From CAVTHW01 sp963734625 (GTDB lineage: Bacteria; Acidobacteriota; Terriglobia; Bryobacterales; Bryobacteraceae), in the NCBI GenBank assembly GCA_963734625.1, contig CAVTHW010000001.1:186001-250000 (forward strand): a stretch of 64,000 nt of DNA. The letters are read 5' to 3'. This document shows positions 30,758-40,410 of the stretch, one piece after another; position 1 is the stretch's first letter; every line of letters begins with the position of its first letter. The position numbers and the translations under genes were made by a program. The notes under the pieces were generated by a model. The model did not search any database. It was not told the origin of the DNA and saw only the letters and a list, made by a program, of their open reading frames with translations.

Positions 30758-31730
30758 ATGGACGCCCTAACGCACACGCTCTTCGCCATGATCCTGGGCC
30801 GGGCCGGCCTGAACCGTCTCGCGCCGCGCGCCACTCTCATGTTGGTGGTGGCGGCCAACCTGCCCGACGTGGACATCATCGCCAGACTCAGCAATCAGGC
30901 GGCATGGCTCCGCTACTATCGAGGCCCGACGCACGCGCTGGTGTTGCTCCCGGCCGTGGCGCTGCTGGCGGCGGCGGTTGGGCGCGTGGCGGCGCGGAAG
31001 GGCTTTTCTTGGTGGCGGGCTCTTCTGGTAGCTTTGATCGGCGCGGCCAGCGGCCCTCTGCGTCGACTGCGCCTCCGCCAATGGCGTCCGCCTGCTATGG
31101 CCCTTCTCGGATAAGTGGTTTGGCGCGGATCTCATCGCCGGCTTCGACGTGTGGGTCTGGCTGATCCTGCTCACGGCGCTGGTAATCCCCTGGTTCTCGC
31201 GCCTGGTGAGTTCGGAGATGGGCGCCCGGTCCTCGTCCGGCAGGGGCGCCGCCATCTTCATGCTGTGCCTGTTGGGCTTGTATGGTTTCGGGCGGTACTT
31301 GTCGCACCAGCGCGCGCTGGCCGTGCTCGACTCCAGGATGTACCAGAACGAAGTGGCGCTCCGCACGGCCGCGTTGCCGAGTCCGTACAATCCGCTGCGC
31401 TGGACCGGGCTGGTCGAAGGGCCGGGCTTCCTCTGGCGATACTCGGACTTGAATCTGGCAAGGGAATTCGATCCGGGAGACGGGACGATTTTCTACAAGC
31501 CGGACGCCGCAGCGGAAATCGCCAATGCGCGCCAAACGGAGGGGTGCCGGGCTCTGCTCGGTTTCGCCCAGTGGCCGCTGTGGAGCGTCACGCCCGTGGC
31601 CGAACCCGAAAAGGGCGTGGAAGTGAAGCTGATCGATCTGCGCCTCGGAACGCCGCGCGACGCAACTGTTTGGGCCAGCGCGATACTGGATGGCGAGGGA
31701 CGCGTCGTGCGGTCCTCTTTCCGCTTCTGA
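30758..31730 (+). CDS. Membrane-bound metal-dependent hydrolase, DUF457/YdjM-like, one frameshift
   Basis: Inner-membrane DUF457 protein. The N-terminus MDALTHTLFAMILGRAG, the LPDVDII site and RGPTHALVLLP supply the conserved histidines and aspartates. One extra G near 31064 (CTGCGTCGAC for CTGCTCGAC) breaks the frame; restored, GPLLDCASANGVRLLWPFSDKW gives the usual LLD...YG...PFS motif. The second part continues through 31149-31730 with more helices and a soluble C-terminal domain of about 130 residues. Total about 323 residues. The start ATG has AGGA seven bases upstream. The E. coli relative YdjM is SOS-induced, but no LexA-like site is evident here. Substrate unknown. Confidence 0.75.
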
Positions 31731-31746
31731 TCATCGGAGGGATGCC

Positions 31747-33162
31747 ATGGAGTACCCGATGCACATCGATGGAAAGCCGGTCGTGACGAATCGGCCGGTG
31801 AAGGTTGAGCTGCCATACGACGGCTCCGAGGTGGCGACAGTCTACGAGGGCGGCCGCGAAGAGGTGGAAATGGCGGTGGCCGCGGCGCACCGGGCTGCGC
31901 CCGTGATGCGGGAGATGACGCTGGACCAGCGGGCGAGCATCTTGCGCAAGGTCAGCGACAAGGTGCTGGCCAAGCGAGATGAACTGGCCACGGCGCTCAG
32001 CTCGGAGAGCGGCAAGCCGATTCGCGAGGCGCGGGGAGAAGTGGACCGCGCCTCCCAAACCCTGCTGTTCTCCTCCGAGGAGGCGCACCGCCTGTGCGGA
32101 GAGGTGGTGCCGATGGAGGCCGCGCCGGCGGGCAAAGGCCGCTGGGCGATGACCCTGCGCGAGCCGCTGGGGGTGATCGCGGCGATTACGCCGTTCAACT
32201 TCCCCATCAACCTGGCGATGCACAAGATCGGCCCGGCCATCGCCGCGGGCAATGCCGTGGTTCACAAGCCGGCCTCCGCCACCCCGGTGACGGCGCTCAT
32301 GCTGGCCGCCATTTTCGAGGAGTGCGGCCTGCCGCCAGGCGCGCTGAACGTCGTGACCGGGCCGGGCGGCGTGGTGGGCGATCTGCTGGTGACCCATCCG
32401 CGGGTTGCCATGATCACCTTCACCGGAAGCCCGGAGGTCGGGTTGCGAATCCGCGGCATGGCAGGCATGAAGCGCGTGACGCTCGAGCTTGGGTCGAACT
32501 CCGCCGTGATCGTTGACGAAGACGCGGATCTGGAGGACGCCGTCCCGCGGTGCCTGACCGGCAGCTACGCCAACTCGGGGCAGGTATGCATCTCCGTCCA
32601 GCGCATCTATGCTCACGAGCGGATCGCGGGCGAATTCACGGATCGGATGGTGGAAGGCGCCCGCAAACTGAAGATCGGCCACCCGCACGATGCCTCCACC
32701 GAAATCAGTTCGCTCATCACGGTGAAAGACGCCGAGAGGGTGGAAAGCTGGATCGCGGAGGCGGCCGGCGCCGGCGCCAGGTTGCTCACCGGAGGATCGC
32801 GCCGGCGGGCGACCATTGAGCCGGCGGTGCTCGGCAATGTGCCTCCTCAGGTGAAGATCTCTTGCCAGGAGGCCTTTGGCCCCGTGGTCGCGGTGAATTC
32901 CTGCGACGGTCTGGACCAGGCCATCGAAATGGTGAATGCCTCGGAGTACGGCTTGCAGGCCGGCATTTTTACGCGCGACTTGCACAGGGCGTTTTCCGCG
33001 GCGCGGCGCGTTCACGTGGGCGGTTTCCTGATCAATGACGTGCCGGCCTATCGCGTCGATCAGATGCCCTACGGCGGGGTGAAGTTGAGCGGCACGGGCC
33101 GCGAAGGCCCCAAGTACGCGGTGGAGGAGATGACCGAGGTCAAGCTCGTGACGTGGCGGTAG
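31747..33162 (+). CDS. NAD(P)-dependent aldehyde dehydrogenase
   Basis: Aldehyde dehydrogenase superfamily member of 471 residues. The oxyanion Asn is N151 (PFNFPINL), the general base Glu is E247 (TLELGS), and the nucleophile Cys is C281 (SGQVCISVQR). The N-terminal half also has the cofactor-binding FTGSPEVG. The overall sequence is nearest to lactaldehyde, glyceraldehyde-3-phosphate (non-phosphorylating) or phosphonoacetaldehyde dehydrogenases; the substrate is not evident. The start at 31747 follows GGAGGG with six bases of spacing. Its TAG stop is part of the palindrome at 33159-33180. Confidence 0.9.
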   Translation: MEYPMHIDGKPVVTNRPVKVELPYDGSEVATVYEGGREEVEMAVAAAHRAAPVMREMTLDQRASILRKVSDKVLAKRDELATALSSESGKPIREARGEVDRASQTLLFSSEEAHRLCGEVVPMEAAPAGKGRWAMTLREPLGVIAAITPFNFPINLAMHKIGPAIAAGNAVVHKPASATPVTALMLAAIFEECGLPPGALNVVTGPGGVVGDLLVTHPRVAMITFTGSPEVGLRIRGMAGMKRVTLELGSNSAVIVDEDADLEDAVPRCLTGSYANSGQVCISVQRIYAHERIAGEFTDRMVEGARKLKIGHPHDASTEISSLITVKDAERVESWIAEAAGAGARLLTGGSRRRATIEPAVLGNVPPQVKISCQEAFGPVVAVNSCDGLDQAIEMVNASEYGLQAGIFTRDLHRAFSAARRVHVGGFLINDVPAYRVDQMPYGGVKLSGTGREGPKYAVEEMTEVKLVTWR

Positions 33163-33180
33163 GGGCCGCCGAGCCCCTAC
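33159..33180. terminator. Palindrome giving TAG stops to two convergent genes
   Basis: GTAGGGGC (33159-33166) and GCCCCTAC (33173-33180) form an 8-bp stem with loop CGCCGA. The plus-strand TAG at 33160-33162 ends the aldehyde dehydrogenase. The minus-strand TAG at 33179-33177 ends the facing gene. It shares both arms with the longer hairpin at 27095-27123. Confidence 0.6.
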
Positions 33181-34659
33181 ATTGTCAGGTCCAGCGTGAT
33201 CTCCCGGCCATCTACCAGCTCGACCTCCTTCAGCTCCGCGCCTTCCCAAACCACCTCGTCCAACGTCTGGAACTCGGAGGAGGCCATCAACTCGTAGCGC
33301 CCCGCCGGCAGGCCCTTGATCTCGTAGGCGCCGCCCTGGTCGGTCCTTCCGGAGGCCTTTTGCAAAAAGCCTCCTGGCGACGTCCTTATCGAGCGCCCTG
33401 AGAAAAACCATGGCTCCCACGGCCGGCTGCGCGTCGGGTCCGATCACTTTACCCTTCAACGCCGCTGAGCGCGAAGAGACCACCAGCGTAACCTCGACAG
33501 TCTGCCCAGGCATCAACGTCAACTCGCTGGAGCGGATCTCCTCGCGCTGGATTTCGACCTGGGCCAAGGAAACGCTGGAAGGGGTCGAAACCGAAATGAC
33601 CCACGTCCCAACACCGAAGCTGGCTCTGGCCCCGCAGTTCAGCATCTGGCCGCGAGGATCTTCAGGCGGGGAGGCGCGCCGCACGTAGAGAGAGACGTCC
33701 CTGCCGCCGACGGTCTTCCCGTCGGTGTCCTCGCATCGAAGCTGAACGACCGGCGCGGGCATCGGGTCCAAAATAACGCCGTCGACGTCCGCGTTCACCA
33801 TGACCCGCGCATATCCGACTTGAGGAGCCCCGCCGCCGGACTCGGCGAGGACCTCATAACTGCCTGGGGAGATCTGGTCGAACGCGAAGCGGCCCGACGG
33901 ATCGAGGCCGGCGGATCTTCTGCCCAAGTCCGAGTAGAGCACCACCGAGTTGACGCCCGGAAACGTCACCCGGCCGCTGAGCTTCGCCAGCTCGCCGGGA
34001 ACCGGCCTGATCTTGACCCCGCTGGTTTCCGCATCGAGTTGAACGTCGATCGCGGAGGAGTTCTCCGCAGCCACGGCATCCCCCAGAAACGTCGGCAACA
34101 GCGTGGTGCCGTCTTCGAGTTCCTTGGGAGCGGTGCGGATGCGGTAGCGCCCCGGTTCAAGGCCAGCGATGCGGAAGGCGCCGCGGTCGTCGGTCGAGCC
34201 CTGTCCCGCCTGGCGCAGTGGCTTGGTGTCGCGATAGGCAAACACCTGGAGATCCTGCAAGCCGACGCCGTTTTCATCCAGGACCTCGCCGGTGACGGCG
34301 CCCATACGGCTGAGAGGAAGCGCCACGGAAACGCGGCTATCCGCCTGCAGAAGGATGGGCGCACCCGCGCCGTTCCAGCGCTTCTGGCCATAGCGGGCCG
34401 GCGCATAGCCGCGCCTTTCGGCGCTTAGTAAGTAGGCTCCGGCCCCCAGCCGCGGGAACGAAAAATGGCCGAGGGAATCGGTGAAGATCACTGGCAAGGC
34501 CGACCTGGCGCCCTGGACCACCGTCAACGACACCCTGGCGCGCGCCAGAGGAAGCCCTGTGGCCTTCTCGCTTACCACGCCTTCGATGACCGCTCCCGGC
34601 GCCAGGGAGGCGCCGGCGACAAGCAGCACGGCCAGCGTGATGACCACTTTCCGCAACAC
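33177..34659 (-). CDS. Secreted protein with carboxypeptidase-regulatory-like domains, one frameshift
   Basis: Exported protein of about 493 residues. A signal peptide (VLRKVVITLAVLLVAGASLAPGA) is followed by repeated beta-sandwich domains of the carboxypeptidase regulatory-like type: GVVSEKATGLPLARARVSL near the start, TGEVLDENGVGLQDLQVFAY, DRGAFRIAGLEPGRYRI, SGRFAFDQISPGSYEVLA, and a last copy DQGGAYEIKGLPAGRYELMA. One extra T in a run of five Ts near 33370 breaks the frame just before the final repeat. No ATG is available; GTG at 34659 or TTG at 34656 could start it. Such proteins are abundant in Acidobacteriota; binding role unknown. Confidence 0.72.
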
Positions 34660-34743
34660 GTCCGATTCTCGCAATCCGGGAGTCCGCCCGCAACGCTTGC
34701 GCACGCCGCGCTTGGTATCATGTCCGTTGGTGAGGACTCCCCC

Positions 34744-36768
34744 ATGAGCGAAGAGAAACATCGTCCCTACGTACCTGAACACCTCCAGATGCGCGAGTTC
34801 ACGCTCCGCGCGGTCTTGCTCGGTTTGATCATGACGGTCATCCTCGGCGCGGCGAACGCCTATCTCGGGCTGCGCGCCGGCATGACTATCGCCGCCACTT
34901 ACCCGGCGGCCGTCATCGGCATGGCCGTGCTGCGCCTGATGCGCGGCTCCATTCTGGAGGAGAACATCGCCCGAACCGTGGGCTCGATCGGCGAGTCCGT
35001 GGCGGCCGGCGCGGTATTCACCATTCCGGCGTTCGTGATCGCCAAGGCCTGGCCGTCGTTCGATTTCGAGCACGCCTACTGGAAGTCGACGGCTTTGATG
35101 ATGGTGGGTGGCGTCCTCGGCATCCTCTTCGTCTCCTTGCTGCGGCGCGTAATGGTGGAGGATCGCGACTTGCCATTTCCCGAATCCGTCGCGGCCTCGG
35201 AGATCCACAAGGCCGGGCAGCAGGGAAGCAAGGCCGCCAAGATACTCTTCGCGAACATGGGTGTCGGGGCGGGGGTGTACCTGCTGGGCGCCATCCAGGT
35301 GTTCGCGGCGAGCAAGGAGTTCCTGGTGCACATCGGCCAGATGGGACGCAGCGTGGTCCGACTGGGGAGCGCCTCGGACGCCAACTCCGTAGCGGTCGGC
35401 GGCGTGACCGCTGTCTCGGCGCCCGCCATCAGCCCGGCCTATTTGGGCGTGGGCTACATCATCGGCCCGCGCCTGGCGGCCTTGAATTTCTCGGGCGGCG
35501 TGGTGGCGTGGGGCTTGCTCGTGCCGCTGTTCATCTACTTCCTGGGCCCCCAACTCCAGACCATGCTGCCGGCGGGCACGGCCGATGAATCCTGGTCCGC
35601 CATGGCCACGTTGGTGTGGCGGTTCATCGTTCGGCCCATCGCCGTCGGCGGCATGCTGGTGGGCTCGGGTTACACGCTGTTCCGGATGAGGAAGAGCCTG
35701 GCTATCGGCATGAAGCGGGCCGTCTCCGACCTCAAGAAGGCCGGTTCGCAAGTCCAGGCGACGGACCGCGTGGACCGCGACCTGGGGTCCAAGACCGTGT
35801 TCGGCGGCCTCGTCGTCACGCTGGTCTGCATGATCCTCCTGTACTTCTACTTCTCGGGCACGCTGGCGGGGGGAATTGTTGCGGCGCTGGTGATGCTGGT
35901 GCTCGGCTTCTTCTTCGCGGCGGTCTCGGGGAATTTGGTGGGCATGATCGGATCGTCGAACAACCCGGTCTCCGGGCTCACGCTCTCGACCCTGATTGTG
36001 GCGGCACTGCTCATGGTGACTATCGGAGTTACCGGCATCTCCGGGGTTGCCGCCGTACTGGGGGTGGCGGCGGTGGTTTGCGTCTCCTCGGCTGTCGCCG
36101 GCGAGATGCTTCAAGACCTGAAAGTTGGCCACATCCTGGGCGGCACTCCGCGCAGCATGCAGATCGGCGACTTTCTGGGTGTCTTCCTGGCGAGCGCCTT
36201 GCTCTATTTCCCGCTGCTATGGCTGCACCAGGGCAATATCAATGCGGGCGGCATCGGCTTCGGCGACCGCGCGCTACCCGCTCCCCAGGCCGGCCTGATG
36301 GCGTCACTGGCTCAGGGCATCGTGGGCGGCAGCATGCCCTGGCCGCTGGTGGTGGTCGGAGTTTTCATGGGCTTCGCGCTCATCATGCTACAGGTGCGCA
36401 GCCCGATGCTGTTCGCCGTCGGCATGTACCTGCCGCTGGAGACAACCTTCGCTATCTTCGTGGGCGGCGTGATTCGCTGGATCACGGACACGCTGCGCGA
36501 GAAGCGGGGCTGCAACGAGGCGCAGAAGGCGCGGATCGAGAACGCCGGAGTTCTGACGGCTTCGGGCCTCATTGCCGGAGAGGCGCTGGCGGGGCTGGTC
36601 GTCGCGATGCTTTACACCCTCAAATGGCCGCTGCCCAAGATCTTCGCGAACCCGTCAGTCCTGGTTGGGCTGGTGGTGCTGCTCGCACTGGGCTTCCTGA
36701 TGGTCAAGACGCCGCTGGCCAACGCCGGCCGCCCGGAGGACCCCGCACCGCCGACGGCGATCATGTAG
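34744..36768 (+). CDS. Oligopeptide transporter, OPT family
   Basis: OPT-superfamily permease of 674 residues with about 14-16 membrane helices. The N-terminal motif LGLIMTVILGAANAYLGLRAGMTIAATYPAAVIGM is typical of bacterial OPT proteins, and the conserved GNLVGMIGSSNNPVSG, IGDFLGVFLAS and RSPMLFAVGMYLPLETT are present. The family moves peptides or metal chelates; the substrate is unknown. The start at 34744 follows a GTGAGGA sequence; an in-frame ATG at 34720 is possible but less likely. It is divergent from the carboxypeptidase-regulatory gene and is followed 16 bases later by membrane proteins. Confidence 0.9.
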   Translation: MSEEKHRPYVPEHLQMREFTLRAVLLGLIMTVILGAANAYLGLRAGMTIAATYPAAVIGMAVLRLMRGSILEENIARTVGSIGESVAAGAVFTIPAFVIAKAWPSFDFEHAYWKSTALMMVGGVLGILFVSLLRRVMVEDRDLPFPESVAASEIHKAGQQGSKAAKILFANMGVGAGVYLLGAIQVFAASKEFLVHIGQMGRSVVRLGSASDANSVAVGGVTAVSAPAISPAYLGVGYIIGPRLAALNFSGGVVAWGLLVPLFIYFLGPQLQTMLPAGTADESWSAMATLVWRFIVRPIAVGGMLVGSGYTLFRMRKSLAIGMKRAVSDLKKAGSQVQATDRVDRDLGSKTVFGGLVVTLVCMILLYFYFSGTLAGGIVAALVMLVLGFFFAAVSGNLVGMIGSSNNPVSGLTLSTLIVAALLMVTIGVTGISGVAAVLGVAAVVCVSSAVAGEMLQDLKVGHILGGTPRSMQIGDFLGVFLASALLYFPLLWLHQGNINAGGIGFGDRALPAPQAGLMASLAQGIVGGSMPWPLVVVGVFMGFALIMLQVRSPMLFAVGMYLPLETTFAIFVGGVIRWITDTLREKRGCNEAQKARIENAGVLTASGLIAGEALAGLVVAMLYTLKWPLPKIFANPSVLVGLVVLLALGFLMVKTPLANAGRPEDPAPPTAIM

Positions 36769-36784
36769 AGAAGGTGGCCTCGAG

Positions 36785-38281
36785 TTGAGCGCTTCTTTTC
36801 GCCTGGCTTGCGTCTTCTTCCTGCTCTCGGCGGCTGTGTGCGGGGTGCTGAACCCGGGCAACTTCGGCACCATCGACACGACCCGCCGTCTTCAGGTGGC
36901 GCGCTGGATCCGCCTGGGCGAGCCCCCAGTCCGCGCGGACGATGTTGATTTCGGCATCACCGGGCGCAATGGCGTCCGGCACGCGTGGTACGGGGTCGGG
37001 CAGAGTCTGGTCCTGGTTCCATTCGATGCCGCGGTTAGTGCCGCGCTCTCGAGCGTTGCGCCTCGCTTTGGGCTCGACCCGGAAAAGCAGCGTCAACTGG
37101 CCGAACTGCTCATCGCCTTTCTCATGCAAACCGGCATTACCTTCGGGGTCTTGCTGCTCGCACGCCTTGTGCTTCTCAGCTTCGGCTTCAGCTCTCTTGT
37201 CTCTACGTCCGGCGCCCTGGCGCTGCTGCTCGGCACAACCTTTCTCTACTACGTACAGTGCGCCCAAGAGAACAATCTCTTGCTTTTCCTGGCCCTGGTT
37301 GGGCTCCTGGCGATCCGGCGATGGCAACAGCAGCCGCGAGCAGTGTGGCCGTTGATCGCGGGAGCCGCTAGCGGATTCGCAGCGCTCGTGCGCCTCACGT
37401 CACTTCTGGAAACGTTGGTGCTGCTGGCTTTTGCACTTCAGTCAGGGCCCTACGCCCGCCGCTTCCTCAAAGGCTTCGCGCCTCCACTGGCTTTGGCTCT
37501 TCTCGCTGACCGCTGGTATCACTGGCTCCGTTTCGGGGAACTGTGGAGCACCTATGCCACGAAGATCGACCGACAACATCTGCCTCCGGCCGCCCCTGTC
37601 GATTTTCCCTTTGGCTACCCTTTCAATGACGGTTTCTTCGGTGCTCTGTTTTCACCCTCGAAGTCGGTGTTTCTCTTCGATCCGCTGCTCTTGGTCCTCA
37701 TCCTGAGCCTTGCTCTTCAATGGCCGGGCGCAGGGCGCGATCTGCGCCGCCTGCTGGGGTGGCTGGCGGCGCTGCTTGTGCTTTACGCGGGGCTGTATGC
37801 CACTTACTATGACTGGGGAGGCGATGTGGCTTGGGGAGACAGGTTTCTCACAGCACCCGTACATCTTCTCTGCCTCTTCGCTGTGCCGCTGCTCCTGGCG
37901 GCGGGCGGCTCCCCTCGCCGTTCTCTGCGTCATCTTGCATGGTGTCTCGTTCTGGCCGCTCTGGTGCTTCAGGCGATGTCTACGACCTTGCTCGCGAATT
38001 TGGAGGTGCACCAGAGGGAGAATGGATTTGGCGAATCGGTGATTTTGAATCGTACGGCTAACCTCGCCCAAATCATCAGCGGGCAGCAGGATGAGCTCCG
38101 ATTTGCCGGCGAACCCTCGCGCTGGCGCACTTTCAATTACCTTCCTTCTCAGTTGAGCTTCCGCTTTCCGGGACTCGCAGGATGGGCCGCGGCGGGATGG
38201 GGGCTGCTCCTGATCAGCCTTCCGGGGCTCATATGGATCGCGCTACGCATAAGCGCTCAAGCCGGAATGGGTGAGGTATGA
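36785..38281 (+). CDS. Polytopic membrane protein, possible GT-C glycosyltransferase
   Basis: A 498-residue protein with about 11 predicted helices. An acidic periplasmic loop follows the first helix (EPPVRADDVDFGITG), a position where GT-C glycosyltransferases carry catalytic Asp residues. It starts at TTG 36785 with GAAGGTGG upstream and no ATG alternative nearby. The stop overlaps the next membrane gene by four bases (ATGA). Not assigned to a named family; the GT-C suggestion is based on topology only. Confidence 0.6.
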   Translation: MSASFRLACVFFLLSAAVCGVLNPGNFGTIDTTRRLQVARWIRLGEPPVRADDVDFGITGRNGVRHAWYGVGQSLVLVPFDAAVSAALSSVAPRFGLDPEKQRQLAELLIAFLMQTGITFGVLLLARLVLLSFGFSSLVSTSGALALLLGTTFLYYVQCAQENNLLLFLALVGLLAIRRWQQQPRAVWPLIAGAASGFAALVRLTSLLETLVLLAFALQSGPYARRFLKGFAPPLALALLADRWYHWLRFGELWSTYATKIDRQHLPPAAPVDFPFGYPFNDGFFGALFSPSKSVFLFDPLLLVLILSLALQWPGAGRDLRRLLGWLAALLVLYAGLYATYYDWGGDVAWGDRFLTAPVHLLCLFAVPLLLAAGGSPRRSLRHLAWCLVLAALVLQAMSTTLLANLEVHQRENGFGESVILNRTANLAQIISGQQDELRFAGEPSRWRTFNYLPSQLSFRFPGLAGWAAAGWGLLLISLPGLIWIALRISAQAGMGEV

Positions 38282-39462
38282 TTCTCCTGGAACGGCTCCG
38301 GCGCGCGAAGCCCCTCGCCGCTGGCCTGGTTTGCGCCGCGCTGGCGCTCGCCTGGCAAGCGTTGACCGTCCGGTACAACTATGGCGGGAATTGGACCGGG
38401 CTGTTCTGCACGGGAGCACAACTGCGCCTGCCGCCGCAGCTCGCCGGCGAGGGCATCTACACTTTCCCAAACAGCACCGGCTACGACGGGCAGTTTTACC
38501 ACTACGTCGCACACGATCCACTGCTGCACAAAGGGCTCGACAAGTACGTGGACGCCACGCGGTTGCGCTACAGGCGGATTCTGGTCCCGGGCCTGGCTTA
38601 CCTCGTGGCCTTCGGCCAGGATCGTTGGGTCGACCCCGCGTTCATCTCAGTCGTTCTGCTATCTGTCTTTTTGGGCGCTTATTGGCTCAGCCAGTGCGCC
38701 TCCCTGTACGGCTTCCATCCAGCCTGGGGCGTTTGCTTCTTTCTGGTGCCGGCGACGCTCATATCCGTCGACCGCCTGGTGGTAGACGCGACTCTGGCGG
38801 CGCTCACGGTGGGCTTCGTCTACTATGCCAGGCAAGGGCCGCCGTGGAAGCTCTACGCCGTGCTGGCGTGCGCCATCCTGACCCGCGAAACTGGCGTCCT
38901 CCTGCTGGCGGGCTACTGCCTGTATCTCTTGTGGCGGCGGCTTCCCGTAAGAGCGTTGCTGTTCGGGACCGCGGGCGTTCCCGCGCTGGCCTGGTACGCG
39001 TACGTACAGCCGAGGACGCGGGGCGAAATTGTTCTGCTACACAGTTTTCTGCGAGCACCTCGCGCACGGTGGCGTTCTCTGCGAGTGCTTATCACCCCGG
39101 AGTACGATCTGCCGGCGGTAGTAACCGCGGCGGCGAAGGCCCTCGATTACCTCGTGATCGCCGGAACACTGCTCGCCATAGTGCTGGCAATTCGCTTTGC
39201 TCTGAAGCGGTCGCCGGAGCCGGAGGCCTTGCCAGGGCTCCTATTCGGCCTCATGGCCGCCCGAATGCTGCTCTGGGCCGATCTGCTGGATCCCTACACC
39301 TACCCGCGGGTCCTGTCGCCGTTGCTGGTGCTGCTGGCGCTCGAAGGCCTGCGTGCTCGGGCGTGGATCGCGTGCGTGCCGGCCGGCGCACTCGTGGCAC
39401 GGGTCGCGCTGCAACTGGGCAATGAGGGCCTAGGGATCCTGCGTGGGCTCTTTCGGAGCTGA
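38278..39462 (+). CDS. Polytopic membrane protein with YDGQFY motif, GT-C-like
   Basis: A 394-residue protein with about ten helices. After the first helix comes a periplasmic segment with GYDGQFYHYVAHDPLL, a motif seen in uncharacterised GT-C-type membrane proteins, and TRETGVLLLAGYCLYLLWRR in the middle. It overlaps the preceding membrane gene by four bases, so the two are likely cotranslated and may work together on a lipid-linked sugar or a cell-surface polymer. Its last 33 bases overlap the end of the convergent mscS-type gene. Confidence 0.6.
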   Translation: MILLERLRRAKPLAAGLVCAALALAWQALTVRYNYGGNWTGLFCTGAQLRLPPQLAGEGIYTFPNSTGYDGQFYHYVAHDPLLHKGLDKYVDATRLRYRRILVPGLAYLVAFGQDRWVDPAFISVVLLSVFLGAYWLSQCASLYGFHPAWGVCFFLVPATLISVDRLVVDATLAALTVGFVYYARQGPPWKLYAVLACAILTRETGVLLLAGYCLYLLWRRLPVRALLFGTAGVPALAWYAYVQPRTRGEIVLLHSFLRAPRARWRSLRVLITPEYDLPAVVTAAAKALDYLVIAGTLLAIVLAIRFALKRSPEPEALPGLLFGLMAARMLLWADLLDPYTYPRVLSPLLVLLALEGLRARAWIACVPAGALVARVALQLGNEGLGILRGLFRS

Positions 39463-40320
39463 GGCGATCACGGCCACCGTGCGCGGCGGGGCCGGCATCT
39501 CGATTCCCAGCTCGCCGAAACGCTTCTTCAAACGGCGGTTCATCTCGCGGCCCACGGTCCACTGCTGCATGGGCTGGGTCTTGATTCGCGCTTTGATGAT
39601 TACCGCCGACTCGGTGAACCGGTCGACGCCAAACACTTCCAGCGGCGCCAGGATCGCACCTTTGAACTGCTCCTCGCGCATCAGCCCGTCCGCGACCGTC
39701 TTCATCGCTTCGGCGACGCGGTCGGTATCCTCTTTGTACGCCACGCTGATGTCGAAGACGTAGTAGGAGTATTCGCGAGTCATATTCGAGAGAGCCTGGA
39801 TCGTCCCATTTGGAAAAATGTGAACGGTCCCGTCCGTGCCGCGGATGACGGTCGTGCGGAGATTGATCTCCTCGACAACGCCGCTGGTAGCGTTGATCGT
39901 GACCACATCGTTGATGCGGATCTGGTTTTCTATCAGCAGGAACAGACCCGAGATCACGTCGCGCACCAGGTTCTGCGCGCCGAAGCCGATGGCCAGCCCG
40001 GCCACTCCCGCGCCCGCCAGAATCGGGCCAATATCGAACCCCGCTTCGCGCAAACTCATGACGATAGCCAGCACCCAAATGCCAATGGTGATGGTCTTGC
40101 GAAAGATGGCGCCCAGCGTGGCGGCGCGCTTCTCGAGTTCGCCGTTCTGCCTGCCTCCATGGCGCAGCATGGCGTCCACTATGCGCTTCTTCAGGCGCGG
40201 GATGGACTTGTTGACGATCCTGGAAGCGACCAGCGCGCCGGCGAGAACCAGCAACACCCGGATGGCGTGCTGGGCAGCGTAGTAGAGGGTCTCGGCCGTC
40301 AGTGCAGCGAAGCCGCGCAT
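39430..40320 (-). CDS. mscS: Small-conductance mechanosensitive channel, MscS family
   Basis: MscS-type channel of 296 residues. Three N-terminal helices are followed by the pore/beta-domain signature ILAGAGVAGLAIGFGAQNLVRDVISGLFLLIENQI and the beta domain with GDVVTI-like VNDVVTINATSGVVEEI and TVIRGTDGTVHIFPNG, then the C-terminal alpha/beta domain. It opens on membrane tension to release solutes during hypoosmotic shock. The gene is convergent with, and overlaps, the membrane protein gene ending at 39462. Confidence 0.92.
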   Translation of the reverse strand: MRGFAALTAETLYYAAQHAIRVLLVLAGALVASRIVNKSIPRLKKRIVDAMLRHGGRQNGELEKRAATLGAIFRKTITIGIWVLAIVMSLREAGFDIGPILAGAGVAGLAIGFGAQNLVRDVISGLFLLIENQIRINDVVTINATSGVVEEINLRTTVIRGTDGTVHIFPNGTIQALSNMTREYSYYVFDISVAYKEDTDRVAEAMKTVADGLMREEQFKGAILAPLEVFGVDRFTESAVIIKARIKTQPMQQWTVGREMNRRLKKRFGELGIEMPAPPRTVAVIASAPKEPTQDP

Positions 40321-40373
40321 AGGATCAGATTAGCAGGGAGGACAACGCCAGGATGGAATGAGATCGGAAGTTG

Positions 40374-40399
40374 GCTGGGGAGCCGCTTCGCTCCCCAGC
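40374..40399. terminator. Strong hairpin downstream of the beta-barrel gene
   Basis: GCTGGGGAGC (40374-40383) pairs perfectly with GCTCCCCAGC (40390-40399) around loop CGCTTC. It lies 11 bases beyond the stop of the minus-strand gene at 40411-40926 and before the mscS start, so it probably terminates transcription from the minus strand. No T run follows. Confidence 0.55.
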
Positions 40400-40410
40400 A
40401 AAGTTGCAGG

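Noticed and set aside
31588..36132. A 1,514-codon open frame on the minus strand
   Set aside because: Most of it is antisense to the aldehyde dehydrogenase and the OPT transporter and reads as His/Arg/Gly-rich nonsense. Only 33.37-34.66 kb, the carboxypeptidase-regulatory gene, is real.
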